Positions 27,665 through 36,779 of a stretch of DNA of 40,176 nucleotides are shown piece by piece. The stretch lies in IMG/VR virus record IMGVR_UViG_3300012202_000004, positions 1-40,176 of that record. The stretch is one strand, 5' to 3'. The notes beneath the pieces were generated by a model, which was given only the letters and a program-made list of their open reading frames with translations, was not told the DNA's origin and did not search any database. Source of the stretch: a virus. How positions within the stretch are numbered: the stretch's first letter is position 1; every line of letters starts with the position of its first letter. The position numbers and the translations under genes were made by a program.

Positions 27665-29199
27665 TGTCCAAACAAGTTTCAACTGACCTTACAAAGGTTT
27701 TAAAAGGATTGCGCGTAACAGCGCAGACGGTTAAATCAACCATGGGCCCCAAAGGCCGTAACGTAGGACTCTCAGACCCGTCTGGAGCAGCACATGAGAT
27801 AACGAATGACGGTGTGTTTATAGCAAGTCAAATCTGCTTTGAAGATAGGGAGGAAGACTTCGGTGCCTACATGGTACGCAACGCTTGCGATAACACCAAC
27901 GACAGTGCGGGTGATGGTACGACTGGTACTGCTGCGGTATTGCTTGAAGTAGTAGAGCAATCCATTAAACGTCCTGAAAACGTAATGGAAGTGCGCCAGT
28001 CGCTCTTTGATGCAAGGGACAAGGTAGTAAAGGAAATCAAGAAGGTATCGCGGGCAATCAAGACTGACGCCCAAATTGAACAAGTGGCGACCATATCTGC
28101 TGAGTCGGAGGAGTACGGCAAGATGATTACGGAGGTGATTAAGAAGGTGGGCAAGCAAGGCACTATCACCCTAGAAGACTCCCGCACCTTCTTTACCGAT
28201 TATGAGGTTGTGGAAGGCTATGAGAGCTGGACGGGCTTCATGTCCCAGTATTTCATCACCAACAAAGAGAAAGCAACGGCTGAGTACGATAAGGTACACG
28301 TCGCTATATTTCAGCACAAAATATCCACTGTTGCAGATATTAAGTACTTGGGCGAGCTGCTCCAAGCACACAACATCAATCGGCTAGTTATTGTCTGCCA
28401 CGATATTGAAACGGTCATGCTCAATAACTTTGTAGCGAACTATCTCTCTCCGCAAGGTTTGAAAAATGTGGTAATACGTGCGGCCAACATTGACCTGCTT
28501 GAAGACATTGCTTCGGTAGTAGGCGCGACAGTGATTGGAGGCCAGACGGGTGTAGAAGTTGAAAAGATGACCGTGGAGCATCTAGGTATAGCTGACCGCG
28601 TGATTGTAACGGAGAAGAAGAGCTTGTTCTTCAAGAAAGGCTCTAAGACAGCCCATAACCAGTCTATTCGCCTCAAACAGCTTGCAGAGAATACCACCAA
28701 CCAATATGAGAAAGAGAAATACTTCGAGCGGGCTGCCAAGCTCAAAGGAGAGATTGCTGTCATCCGTGTTGGCGCTAAAACAGACCTTGAGAAGCGCTAC
28801 CTTAAAAAGAAGCTTGAAGACGCAGTTAACGCCACGCAATCTGCTATCGAAGAAGGTGTGGTGGAAGGAGGTGGAATTGCACTATACCGTATTGCCGAAG
28901 CACTGGAGCCGAAAACCATTGGCGAGCAAATCGTCAAAGAAGCCCTCAAAGCGCCTCTGAAGACTATTATCGAGAATGCAGGCAAGGATTACACCGAGAT
29001 TGTCAAGAATCTGCCCGCTAAGATGGGGTACGACGCCAAGACGGACAAATACGTGGACTTAATCAAGCAGGGCATTATAGACCCAACCAAGGTGGTTCGG
29101 TGCCAGATTGAGAACGCCATAGGTACCGCAGGCACCTTTATCACCATGTCCGCCATAGTGACGGATATACCTCCTAAACCACATGGCAACCAATCCTAA
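27664..29199 (+). CDS. groEL: Chaperonin GroEL
   Basis: 511 residues (host forms are usually about 540-550). GPKGRN at 28-33, ITNDGV with Asp49 and GDGTT with Asp84 are the nucleotide-binding and catalytic residues of the equatorial domain. VEDA-like LEDAV and EEGVVEGGGIAL near 400-415 are also present. The usual Gly-Gly-Met tail is missing; the protein ends VTDIPPKPHGNQS. It should form a folding ring, probably for the coat or another late protein, with the GroES two genes on. The equatorial and C-terminal motifs are intact, so it is likely active. Confidence 0.97.
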   Translation: MSKQVSTDLTKVLKGLRVTAQTVKSTMGPKGRNVGLSDPSGAAHEITNDGVFIASQICFEDREEDFGAYMVRNACDNTNDSAGDGTTGTAAVLLEVVEQSIKRPENVMEVRQSLFDARDKVVKEIKKVSRAIKTDAQIEQVATISAESEEYGKMITEVIKKVGKQGTITLEDSRTFFTDYEVVEGYESWTGFMSQYFITNKEKATAEYDKVHVAIFQHKISTVADIKYLGELLQAHNINRLVIVCHDIETVMLNNFVANYLSPQGLKNVVIRAANIDLLEDIASVVGATVIGGQTGVEVEKMTVEHLGIADRVIVTEKKSLFFKKGSKTAHNQSIRLKQLAENTTNQYEKEKYFERAAKLKGEIAVIRVGAKTDLEKRYLKKKLEDAVNATQSAIEEGVVEGGGIALYRIAEALEPKTIGEQIVKEALKAPLKTIIENAGKDYTEIVKNLPAKMGYDAKTDKYVDLIKQGIIDPTKVVRCQIENAIGTAGTFITMSAIVTDIPPKPHGNQS

Positions 29200-29389
29200 A
29201 CTGGGCGTATGGAAGAAAGACCCGCGGGGCGTGGAGTACATATCGTTCACCATGCCAACGGAGTTTGAAGGCGAAATAACGGTGTTTAAGTTTACGCACA
29301 AAGGAGAGCAGTACACCGTAACCTCTAATAGCACTAATAAGATTCTAGGTGTAATCGTCCTCATGGACCCTAAAAAATATGAAGATTAA
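29183..29389 (+). CDS. Small protein between GroEL and GroES
   Basis: 68 residues, a compact beta protein (YISFTMPTEFEGEITVFKFT, then YTVTSNSTNKILGVIVLMDP). Overlaps GroEL by 17 bp and GroES by 11 bp, so it is co-translated with both. No family recognised. Its place suggests a chaperonin cofactor or substrate; that is inference. Confidence 0.6.
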   Translation: MATNPKLGVWKKDPRGVEYISFTMPTEFEGEITVFKFTHKGEQYTVTSNSTNKILGVIVLMDPKKYED

Positions 29390-29675
29390 AGTAATACCAC
29401 TGGGCAAGAAGCTGATGCTAGATATACCCGAAACATCTGCCGGGGGCATTAACATTATCCAGGGAGCACAGATTCAAGAACAAGGGGTAATTTTAGCAGT
29501 TGGCCCCGATGTCAGCAAAGCTAAACAAAATGGGTTTACTAATAATCAATTTGAAGTTGGTCAAACTATACAATTCAAAGCCTGGGCGGTTGATATCATC
29601 ACTATCGACAAGCAAAAGTACTACTACATTGACGCCGATAGTGACGCTATATGCGGCCTTGTTAAGCAAAAATGA
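29379..29675 (+). CDS. groES: Co-chaperonin GroES
   Basis: 98 residues. The beta-barrel start VIPLGKKLMLDIPE, the mobile loop ETSAGGINIIQGAQ with a hydrophobic Ile-Asn-Ile tip where GroES has Ile-Val-Leu, then GVILAVGPDVSKAK and VGQTIQFKAWA are the ordered GroES elements. It would cap the phage GroEL at 27664. The loop is variant, which could tune specificity for the phage ring. The stop overlaps the next ATG (ATGA). Confidence 0.93.
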   Translation: MKIKVIPLGKKLMLDIPETSAGGINIIQGAQIQEQGVILAVGPDVSKAKQNGFTNNQFEVGQTIQFKAWAVDIITIDKQKYYYIDADSDAICGLVKQK

Positions 29676-29911
29676 GTTGCCTCGTACACAACCCCAAGAC
29701 TTTACTGAGCACCCCAGAGGTTGAAGTAGCCTACTGCACGGAATGTAAGACGCGGGGCTACTTCCGTAAGGGATTTGATGGTAGAGATGACCCAAAATAT
29801 CGAGAGTTTTTTAGGAGAGACACACTCCAACCTACGCAGAATCTATACTACAAAGTGCACCCGTACAAAATGTCCGTTTCGGGACAAAACAACATACAGC
29901 TATTTGGCTAA
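29672..29911 (+). CDS. Small protein with Cys pair
   Basis: 79 residues. C-T-E-C near residues 23-26 with two further potential ligands (Cys3, His6) suggests a zinc site; the remainder is basic and aromatic (RGYFRKGFDGRDDPKYREFF). Lies between GroES and large terminase, 5 bp before the latter. Function unknown. Confidence 0.55.
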   Translation: MSCLVHNPKTLLSTPEVEVAYCTECKTRGYFRKGFDGRDDPKYREFFRRDTLQPTQNLYYKVHPYKMSVSGQNNIQLFG

Positions 29912-29916
29912 CTACA

Positions 29917-31563
29917 ATGCAAGAACTAGCAAATACACCTACGGTAGATATTGCTAGGTTGGCCGAGTTGAATATCCACGTATTTCTTGAACACTACGCC
30001 ATAAAGAACCAACAGGGATTGAAGCTAGAGTTTAAGGACAGACCTTTTCTATGGGACATATTTGAAGATATGTCACCTTTGCAGGTGGTACTCAAACCGC
30101 CGCAAATTGGCATGACTACTTTGGAGATACTCAAGAGTATGTGGGTTGCTAAAAACTTAAAGCGAGACATCATTTACACCCTTCCCACCCAGACAGACGT
30201 TAACGACATGGCAGGTGGCGTCATAAACCGTTTAATAGCTCAGAACCCTATTCTCGGAGAGTGGATTAAAGACCATGATACTGTCAATCAAAAAGCGGTG
30301 GGGGAGAACATGATTTACTATCGTGGCACGTTTACAAAAAAGCAGGCCATGATGGTACCGTCGGGTCTGAACATCCACGACGAGGTAGATGCCTCAGACC
30401 CTTCCATCATTGAGCAGTACGAGACCCGCCTGCAATCTCGTTCCGATGGTATGCGGTGGTATTTTAGCCACCCATCGGTAAGTGATTATGGGGTTGATAA
30501 ATACTGGAAGGTAAGCGACCAAAAGCACTGGTTCGCTTTATGTCCTCATTGCGATAAGAAAAACTACTTAAGTTGGAGTATGTCAGACCAAAGCGATATG
30601 TCTATAAATTTTGAAAGTGGTCGCTTTCGGTGCAAGGTGTGTAAAAAAGACTGGACTGATGAAGAGCGAGCTTTTGCCATACGCAAGGGAACATGGATTA
30701 AGAAATATAGAGATAAAGATTTTTCGGGGTACTGGGTATCGCAGTTGATGTGTAGCTGGATACCAGCGTCGAAGATTATTGCAGACTATAAAGATAAGGG
30801 GCCGGAGTATTTTTATAACTACGTGCTGGGGCTTCCGTATACTGGCGGTGATGCCAAACTCACCCAGCAGCACCTATTCTCAAACCTCACCAACAGAGAA
30901 GCTGATGTGGCCGATGTTGATGAACGGGTGGTCATTGGCATAGATACCGGACTTCGACTTGACTACGTGCTCGGCAACGCACGCTTAGGGCTCTTCTTTC
31001 AAGGTGACTCCGACACCTACGGCCCGCTAGATACGTTTATGAAGCGGTGGAAGAACGCGGTTGCAGTCATGGATGCCGGAGGAGATTTAATAGGCTCTCG
31101 GGCCTTTGCAGCTCGCTACCCAGGCAGGGTATTTTTAGCCTATGCAGGCACCGACCGTAAGACAACTGAATTAACACGGTGGGGTCAGAATGAGGAATCA
31201 GACTCAGTGACGTATGACCTCAATCGCATGTGGCAGCTATGTGTGGATGAAATTCGTACTCGGAAACTACCCCTGCAAGGCACTGAGAACGACTGGTGGG
31301 AATACTGGCTCGACTGGAAGAATATGTCCCGCATAAAGATTGAAGACTCAGTCTCGGGCATGTTTAGAGGCATTAAGTGGGTGCGTAACGGTCGTAACCA
31401 CCGAGCCTCTGCGACGCTCTTCTGGCGCATTGGCATGATGCGCTATGGCACCTTGGAGCAAGCCTCACTGATTGGAAGAAACGAACCTATAGGAAACATG
31501 GGGTACGAATCCAAAGACGGTACCACTATTTTACCATTAGTAGACAAGAGATTTAACCTATAG
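29917..31563 (+). CDS. terL: Terminase large subunit, GpA-like
   Basis: 548 residues. ATPase: Walker A KPPQIGMTT at 60-68 and Walker B LNIHDEVDA with D155-E156. A zinc ribbon, C207-x2-C210 and C237-x2-C240, separates ATPase and nuclease, a GpA-family hallmark. Nuclease acid residues: VVIGIDTG near 341-348 and VAVMDAGGD near 386. It pumps DNA into the head. Lambda GpA packages from cos, so cohesive ends are possible here. Transcribed with portal and head genes; 10 bp to the portal. Confidence 0.92.
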   Translation: MQELANTPTVDIARLAELNIHVFLEHYAIKNQQGLKLEFKDRPFLWDIFEDMSPLQVVLKPPQIGMTTLEILKSMWVAKNLKRDIIYTLPTQTDVNDMAGGVINRLIAQNPILGEWIKDHDTVNQKAVGENMIYYRGTFTKKQAMMVPSGLNIHDEVDASDPSIIEQYETRLQSRSDGMRWYFSHPSVSDYGVDKYWKVSDQKHWFALCPHCDKKNYLSWSMSDQSDMSINFESGRFRCKVCKKDWTDEERAFAIRKGTWIKKYRDKDFSGYWVSQLMCSWIPASKIIADYKDKGPEYFYNYVLGLPYTGGDAKLTQQHLFSNLTNREADVADVDERVVIGIDTGLRLDYVLGNARLGLFFQGDSDTYGPLDTFMKRWKNAVAVMDAGGDLIGSRAFAARYPGRVFLAYAGTDRKTTELTRWGQNEESDSVTYDLNRMWQLCVDEIRTRKLPLQGTENDWWEYWLDWKNMSRIKIEDSVSGMFRGIKWVRNGRNHRASATLFWRIGMMRYGTLEQASLIGRNEPIGNMGYESKDGTTILPLVDKRFNL

Positions 31564-31573
31564 TGTTAACGTA

Positions 31574-33472
31574 ATGGCTTTTACCACAGAAAGTGTATTT
31601 AACAGCATTAGAGGCGCACAAGGCGTCTTTGATGATGTAAACAAGGGACTGCCGCATAATAATAAAGGCGAGCAGGAAGAGGTGCCGGACTATGACTCCA
31701 CCCTGGATGATGAAGAGATTTTAACGACTGCAAAGTATTGGATTAACCGATACGAGAACTATATTAAGGAAATAGAAGTCTGGCAGAAGGACAATGAACG
31801 TTACTGGCTTGGCAAACAGTACAATCCGATTGAGCAGGCGGGCACGACCAAACGTGCGACGGTAGATAACGCAATCTTTGAGGCACTGGAAACCTTCCTT
31901 CCCCTAGCCACCCAGACTAACCCTGACCCCATAGTAGCTTCTGACTCGTCTCCCGAAGGCCAGAAGTTGGGCGACCTCATCCGTCAAACGATTTCCTACC
32001 AGGCTGATAGGCAGTTGCTTCGCATGAAGCTCAAGTCACAAATGCGTGACTGGGCTTTGTATTTCACGGGGGTCATGAAGGTGTACTGGGATGCTTCCAT
32101 AAAGGACATAGTGACTGATATTATCCCTCCTAAACGCCTCATACTTGACCCTGACGCATGTATTGACGAAAAGGGTAAGTATCACGGTGAGTACATCGGC
32201 GAGTACAAAAAGGTATCCGGCAAAGAGCTGGTAAGACTATTCCCCAGCAAAAAACAGGAAATCATGGAAAAGGTTGGCGAGGGAGAGGAAAACACCCGCA
32301 CCTACATGATTGAGTGGACAACCCCCACTGACCTATTTTGGACACTGGGCACTGATATTGTGTTGGATAAGACAAAGAATGTGAACTGGAACTGGGACGG
32401 AGAAGTAGAGGTACATAACCCGGAAGACCCGGAGAATCCCACCAAGCAATTTATACAGGGGAAAAACCACTTTAAGCAGCCTGAGATTAACTACCTATTC
32501 CTGTCGGTATTTAACCTCCATAAACAGCCCCACGATGAGACAGGACTTATCTACCAGGCTATTCCCATGCAGGACGTAGCCAATGAACGTCTAATCCAAA
32601 TCCAGCAAAACGTCAAGAAGATGAACAACGGCGTGTCGCTCAATGGCCTATTCTTCACCAAAGAGCAAGCCTCCCAAGCCCTCAGTCAGTGGGAGAAGGG
32701 CGGGGGTATCTGGGTGCCCAACGAACAGAAAGCGCAAGGACGCCTTGATGAAGCTATGCGATCATTCGACCAGAAACCGCTACCCTCGGATGTATACCGT
32801 GCGTATGACTCCGGCCGCGACCGTCTAACGGGCATATTCGGCACCTCTGGCTCTACACCCGCCGGTATCACTGACCAGAAAGATGTCCGGGGTAAGATTA
32901 TGGCGCAGCAAATGGATACCTCCCGTATCGGCGGAGGTATCACTACCTATCTCGAACAGGTAGCGGACACTTGGTACAACTGGCAACTGCAAATGATGTA
33001 TGTGTGGTATGACGATGAAAAACTCGTTGCTGCTATTGGTGAGTCAGGTGCCCAGCAATTAGTTGGTATCCATAACCAAATGCTTGACCGTCCTGTGGTC
33101 ATAACCGTCAAAGAGGGTTCTATGGTGCCTAAAGACCCCCTAACAAAGCGCAATGAAGCAGTTGACCTGTGGGGTTCGGGTGCTATTGACCCCATTTCAC
33201 TCTACAAAGCACTAGAGTTCCCCGACCCGTACAATCAGGCAAAGCAACTCCTAATCTGGCAGATGGTGTCTAAGGGACAAGTTCCACCCACCATGATGTT
33301 CCCTGACTTTCAGGAGCAACAGCAGCAAATGCTACCCGGTGCACCCGGCGCACAACAAACTCCGGGAGGGGCACCTGCATCTACACAACCAGTGGAGCAG
33401 CAGACACAACAGGCGCAACAACCCGTTAGCCAAGCGAGTCAGCAAATAATGCAAAGCGTACCGCTGCAATAA
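31574..33472 (+). CDS. Portal protein
   Basis: 632 residues. Helical with a central beta-rich wing; LILDPDACIDEKGKYHGEYI, EQVADTWYNWQLQMMYVWYD and GITDQKDVRGKIMAQQMDTS are patterns of podoviral portal proteins. The last 70 residues are Gln/Pro/Ala-rich (a barrel or disordered tail). It forms the dodecameric DNA channel bound by terminase. Between large terminase and scaffold, as usual. Confidence 0.85.
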   Translation: MAFTTESVFNSIRGAQGVFDDVNKGLPHNNKGEQEEVPDYDSTLDDEEILTTAKYWINRYENYIKEIEVWQKDNERYWLGKQYNPIEQAGTTKRATVDNAIFEALETFLPLATQTNPDPIVASDSSPEGQKLGDLIRQTISYQADRQLLRMKLKSQMRDWALYFTGVMKVYWDASIKDIVTDIIPPKRLILDPDACIDEKGKYHGEYIGEYKKVSGKELVRLFPSKKQEIMEKVGEGEENTRTYMIEWTTPTDLFWTLGTDIVLDKTKNVNWNWDGEVEVHNPEDPENPTKQFIQGKNHFKQPEINYLFLSVFNLHKQPHDETGLIYQAIPMQDVANERLIQIQQNVKKMNNGVSLNGLFFTKEQASQALSQWEKGGGIWVPNEQKAQGRLDEAMRSFDQKPLPSDVYRAYDSGRDRLTGIFGTSGSTPAGITDQKDVRGKIMAQQMDTSRIGGGITTYLEQVADTWYNWQLQMMYVWYDDEKLVAAIGESGAQQLVGIHNQMLDRPVVITVKEGSMVPKDPLTKRNEAVDLWGSGAIDPISLYKALEFPDPYNQAKQLLIWQMVSKGQVPPTMMFPDFQEQQQQMLPGAPGAQQTPGGAPASTQPVEQQTQQAQQPVSQASQQIMQSVPLQ

Positions 33473-33514
33473 TTACCAAGTGAATTTAAAACAAAAAGTG
33501 CAACAATAAAGTAT

Positions 33515-33664
33515 ATGGCTAAATATGAGAAGGAGAAAGAAAAAGAACCCAGGAACCCAAAGGTTCCTCCCACGACCGCAATGTCGGGCCACGGTCGTAA
33601 CTGCAAGTGTAAGTCATGCAAAATGCGTAAAGACATGGCCATGAAAGGTGCGGCAACTGAATAA
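33515..33664 (+). CDS. Small basic Cys-rich protein
   Basis: 49 residues, Lys/Glu-rich N-terminus, then CKCKSCKMRK, a compact three-Cys metal or disulphide cluster. In the head operon between portal and scaffold. Function unknown. Confidence 0.5.
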   Translation: MAKYEKEKEKEPRNPKVPPTTAMSGHGRNCKCKSCKMRKDMAMKGAATE

Positions 33665-33665
33665 C

Positions 33666-33845
33666 ATGAAAGAGAATAAATTTGATACGGGAGTGGGGAA
33701 AAAAGTGAGCATCGAATCTGGCTCGTACAGCCATGCTCCTAAAGAGGGTAAAGCGGGCAAGTTTCGCTCTGCCATGGCAAAAAAGATTAAGTCAGCCAGT
33801 AATTTGGAAGACCTACGCAAGGTTAAAACCAAAGACCGCTACTAA
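33666..33845 (+). CDS. Small basic head-operon protein
   Basis: 59 residues, Lys-rich (GKKVSIESGSYSHAPKEGKA, then AMAKKIKSASNLEDLRKVKT). Starts 1 bp after the previous stop. Could bind nucleic acid or the capsid. No family recognised. Confidence 0.5.
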   Translation: MKENKFDTGVGKKVSIESGSYSHAPKEGKAGKFRSAMAKKIKSASNLEDLRKVKTKDRY

Positions 33846-33966
33846 TTACCAATAGGATATATTCCTGTTTCATATAGTGTAACGATATAAGGTCCTGGAC
33901 ATACCTATAAAGTCCTGTATTAAGTTCCCTAAAAGTTCTTGGTTTTCTTTAAACCTTGCGTAAGAT
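33846..33966 (+). other. 121-bp gap with a leader element shared with 37638
   Basis: Short hairpins (AGGA-tatat-TCCT; GGTC...). The end, AAAAGTTCTTGGTT...AAACC near 33930, matches AAAGGTTCTTGGTT...AAACC near 37638, in both cases just before a start codon. Possibly a shared late control element. Confidence 0.4.
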
Positions 33967-34803
33967 ATGGCAAAAGAATCGTTGATTCCCGCAGAAGAAC
34001 TAGCTGACTTGCCCGAGCAAGATTTTCCGAAGAATGTTCCTCAGAAAATTGACGACTCGCACATCTCCGAATCCATTAACGAAGAACAGGAGGAGGACGA
34101 TGAGCAAGAGATTCCTGAAAAGTCTGAAAAGGAACCTAAGGATGAAGCTAGAATTCCGCAGCGTAGATTCGACCGCGTGTACGCCGAGAAGGAAACTTTA
34201 AAGCGTGAAAAAGCAGAAGCTGACCAGCGTATAGACCGTCTGGCAGGCATGCTTGAACAACAACTGACTGCTTCACAGCAGAAAGAGGTCGCTCGTACGA
34301 CTCCTGATAAATGGAAGAAGATACTCGGGGAAGATAACCCATTAACTGACCAATTTTATGCTCTTCTTGATGAAGAGATGACCGCTCGGGAGCAAAAGGC
34401 CGCCGAGCGGGCGCTCCACCAGTGGGAAGAGAAGCAGACGAATGAGTCAACGCAAATCGCCGAACGGGTAAACGACCTAACGGACGCGCATGAGTCATTC
34501 GCTGACACGATTGGCCTGGATACGTCAACCGAACAGGGTGACGACCAAATGGCTAAAATCCTTGCAATACAGGATGAGTTGACCCCGACGGGTAAAGATG
34601 GAAAGTATAGCCAACCGCTGATTCCCATACAGGTTGCCTATGAGGTATACAAGGCGCGTTCTGCGTCCGTGGTAAACCCCCAGAAGCAACGTAAAGCCCA
34701 AATATCGCAAATCGTTTCTTCAGGAAGAGGAGATGTAAACTCTTCTCGAACGCCCAACAGAGGTCGTCCTGACCCCGGTGGCTGGCGTAAATTCTTCAAT
34801 TAA
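33967..34803 (+). CDS. Capsid scaffolding protein
   Basis: 278 residues, strongly acidic N-terminal third (NEEQEEDDEQEIPEKSEKEP), then a long coiled coil (YAEKETLKREKAEADQRIDR) and a basic C-terminus (PNRGRPDPGGWRKFFN) that could bind coat protein. Position directly before the coat gene and composition are typical of scaffolds. Confidence 0.8.
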   Translation: MAKESLIPAEELADLPEQDFPKNVPQKIDDSHISESINEEQEEDDEQEIPEKSEKEPKDEARIPQRRFDRVYAEKETLKREKAEADQRIDRLAGMLEQQLTASQQKEVARTTPDKWKKILGEDNPLTDQFYALLDEEMTAREQKAAERALHQWEEKQTNESTQIAERVNDLTDAHESFADTIGLDTSTEQGDDQMAKILAIQDELTPTGKDGKYSQPLIPIQVAYEVYKARSASVVNPQKQRKAQISQIVSSGRGDVNSSRTPNRGRPDPGGWRKFFN

Positions 34804-34826
34804 CCCTAACATTACTGTAATTATTT

Positions 34827-35888
34827 ATGGCAACTAGCCCTGGCTTTGATAACCGCGTAGACACTCTTACGCTCGACTATCTGGCCCCCTACGTTGTAGA
34901 TACCGTTCTACGTGAAAACGTCTTTGCACTTCGCATGCTTGGCAAGTCAAAGAAGTTCGAATCTTCGACCATGGACTTCCCGATTATTTACTCGACCGGA
35001 GTAAACGGTACGTCGTTCTTGGGCTTTGACGAGCTTCCGACGGCAGCCTCAGACACCCGCGTACTGATGGTCTATAACCCTCGCTTCTACGCTACTAACT
35101 GCGCTCTCCCTGGTTCTGACATCATGGCTAACAATGTACCTCAGAAGGTGCTTGACTTGGCTGAGATTGAAATGAAACAGCGTGCCCAGGTAATGGCCAA
35201 CTCCGTCGGTGTATTGTTCTACGGTTCAGGTACCGGCAACAACAACAAAGACTTCCTTGGTCTTAACGCACTCGACGACGACGGTACGACCGTGAGCACT
35301 ATCGGTAACTTGTCTCGCACAAACTTCCCTACCCTCAACGGTACGTTTACCCAAAACCAAACTACGCTGACTCTATCAGTCATTCGTACGCTGTTCAACA
35401 CAATCGGTGACTCCGGTGTGGAACCGACCATCAACATCATGGACAGGCCGACATGGTCGCTCTATGAAAGGCTCCTCCAGCCGCAGGAGCGCATCGTTAA
35501 AGAAGTGGACAATGCTCCTAACTTTAAAGGATACTCTGGCTTCAAACTGACCGGCCTTGAGTGGGCAGGCATGCCGGTGATTGCCGATAGGCAGTCGTCT
35601 AACGCAGGCTTCTCCGGTTTCTGGTGGATGCTCAACGAAGATTATATGGATTGGTACGGTCTGCCGAACGCCACAAAAGAGTTCGGGGGCCAGCCAATCA
35701 AAGTAGCCTGCCGCTACATTGAGGGTAACTCGTACGACTCGATGCCTGACAGCCTTGGCTTTAGCTGGACTGGATGGATTAAGTCATACAACCAGTTCGC
35801 GTACAACAGCTTCGTCGTTCTCGGAGGCAACATGATTACTACCGACCCTCGTCGTCACGGTAAAATATCAGGCCTTACTACGGTCTAA
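34827..35888 (+). CDS. Major capsid protein
   Basis: 353 residues. MATSPGFDNRVDTLTLDYLA start, spine-helix-like EIEMKQRAQVMANSVGVLFY near 115-135, TINIMDRPTWSLYERLLQPQ, and a C-terminal beta region match HK97-fold coat proteins of podoviruses. The strong preference for unusually regular codons here and in the next genes fits high expression. Likely substrate of the phage GroEL/GroES. Confidence 0.85.
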   Translation: MATSPGFDNRVDTLTLDYLAPYVVDTVLRENVFALRMLGKSKKFESSTMDFPIIYSTGVNGTSFLGFDELPTAASDTRVLMVYNPRFYATNCALPGSDIMANNVPQKVLDLAEIEMKQRAQVMANSVGVLFYGSGTGNNNKDFLGLNALDDDGTTVSTIGNLSRTNFPTLNGTFTQNQTTLTLSVIRTLFNTIGDSGVEPTINIMDRPTWSLYERLLQPQERIVKEVDNAPNFKGYSGFKLTGLEWAGMPVIADRQSSNAGFSGFWWMLNEDYMDWYGLPNATKEFGGQPIKVACRYIEGNSYDSMPDSLGFSWTGWIKSYNQFAYNSFVVLGGNMITTDPRRHGKISGLTTV

Positions 35889-35950
35889 CAACTAATCACC
35901 TATGACTGCGTGAGTGAAAACAATAACGCAAGTAGGTCACTAAAAAGATT

Positions 35951-36205
35951 ATGGCATCAACAAATTCATGGGCACGATACGAACCGTATCTTCGGTACAA
36001 AAACGTCTCTTCATCTACCTTCGTATCAACCAACTCAGTCGTAGTTGCAGATACCGAAGTGTCAGCTAACTCAGTTATTATCTTTATTCCGAAAGCAGCC
36101 CCGATAGGCGTTTGGTTCTTACAATCAAAAACTGCCGGTGTTGGTTTCACTATTGGTTCTACTGACGCTGAAAATAACATAGCGTTCGACTATATCATCC
36201 TCTAA
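35951..36205 (+). CDS. Small beta-rich head protein, decoration candidate
   Basis: 84 residues, all beta (VSSSTFVSTNSVVVADTEVS, then AAPIGVWFLQSKTAGVGFTI). Directly after the coat gene. Size and composition suit a decoration protein; no family recognised. Confidence 0.5.
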   Translation: MASTNSWARYEPYLRYKNVSSSTFVSTNSVVVADTEVSANSVIIFIPKAAPIGVWFLQSKTAGVGFTIGSTDAENNIAFDYIIL

Positions 36206-36206
36206 T

Positions 36207-36755
36207 ATGACTACAACTAAAAAAATACTGACGTTCGTGGTTGCAGTCATTGTTGGTGTCGCTATATATGGCGCGTACCTATATCCGCAAAGTTCTGCAT
36301 TATTTGGGGCATCCGCTGGTGGTTCAACTTTCGCAACGGCACGTATCGCTGACGTAGCGGTAAACCTCGCCAACCCCGGTGCAAACGGCACCTCAACTTC
36401 TATCCTGAACACCGATACCAATAACAGGTATCCGGTATCGTTAGACGTAGGATGCAGCGGTGTAGGAACCTCACAGACTGCTTACACGGGCGCAGGTTTG
36501 GCCGCATTGACCCTCTCAGTAGCTACCTCTTCAACGGCAGCTCCTGCAACCAACGGTAATACCAACTTCCTCGGTGCCGCAACCCTTACGATTGCTACCA
36601 CTACGACACAGTTCGTGATTGCCTCTTCGACGGGCATCATCCCAGGTAATACCACTCCGGGAGCAGTCTGGGGCCCAGGGTCGTATCTCACCTTTACCTT
36701 CAACGCTACCAATACGGCAGCCTGTACGGTGGGTGTTAAGTTCATCAGTGCTTAA
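36207..36755 (+). CDS. Membrane-anchored or exported beta protein in the head operon
   Basis: 182 residues. Residues 5-27 (KKILTFVVAVIVGVAIYGAY) are a positively charged start and one membrane segment, like a signal anchor. The rest is Thr/Ala/Ser-rich beta with two Cys (about 74 and 173). Such proteins are frequent in candidate-phyla genomes. A signal anchor amid virion genes is unusual; it may coat the cell surface or act in release or exclusion. Confidence 0.6.
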   Translation: MTTTKKILTFVVAVIVGVAIYGAYLYPQSSALFGASAGGSTFATARIADVAVNLANPGANGTSTSILNTDTNNRYPVSLDVGCSGVGTSQTAYTGAGLAALTLSVATSSTAAPATNGNTNFLGAATLTIATTTTQFVIASSTGIIPGNTTPGAVWGPGSYLTFTFNATNTAACTVGVKFISA

Positions 36756-36779
36756 TTATTAAATAACTACTAATTCAAA

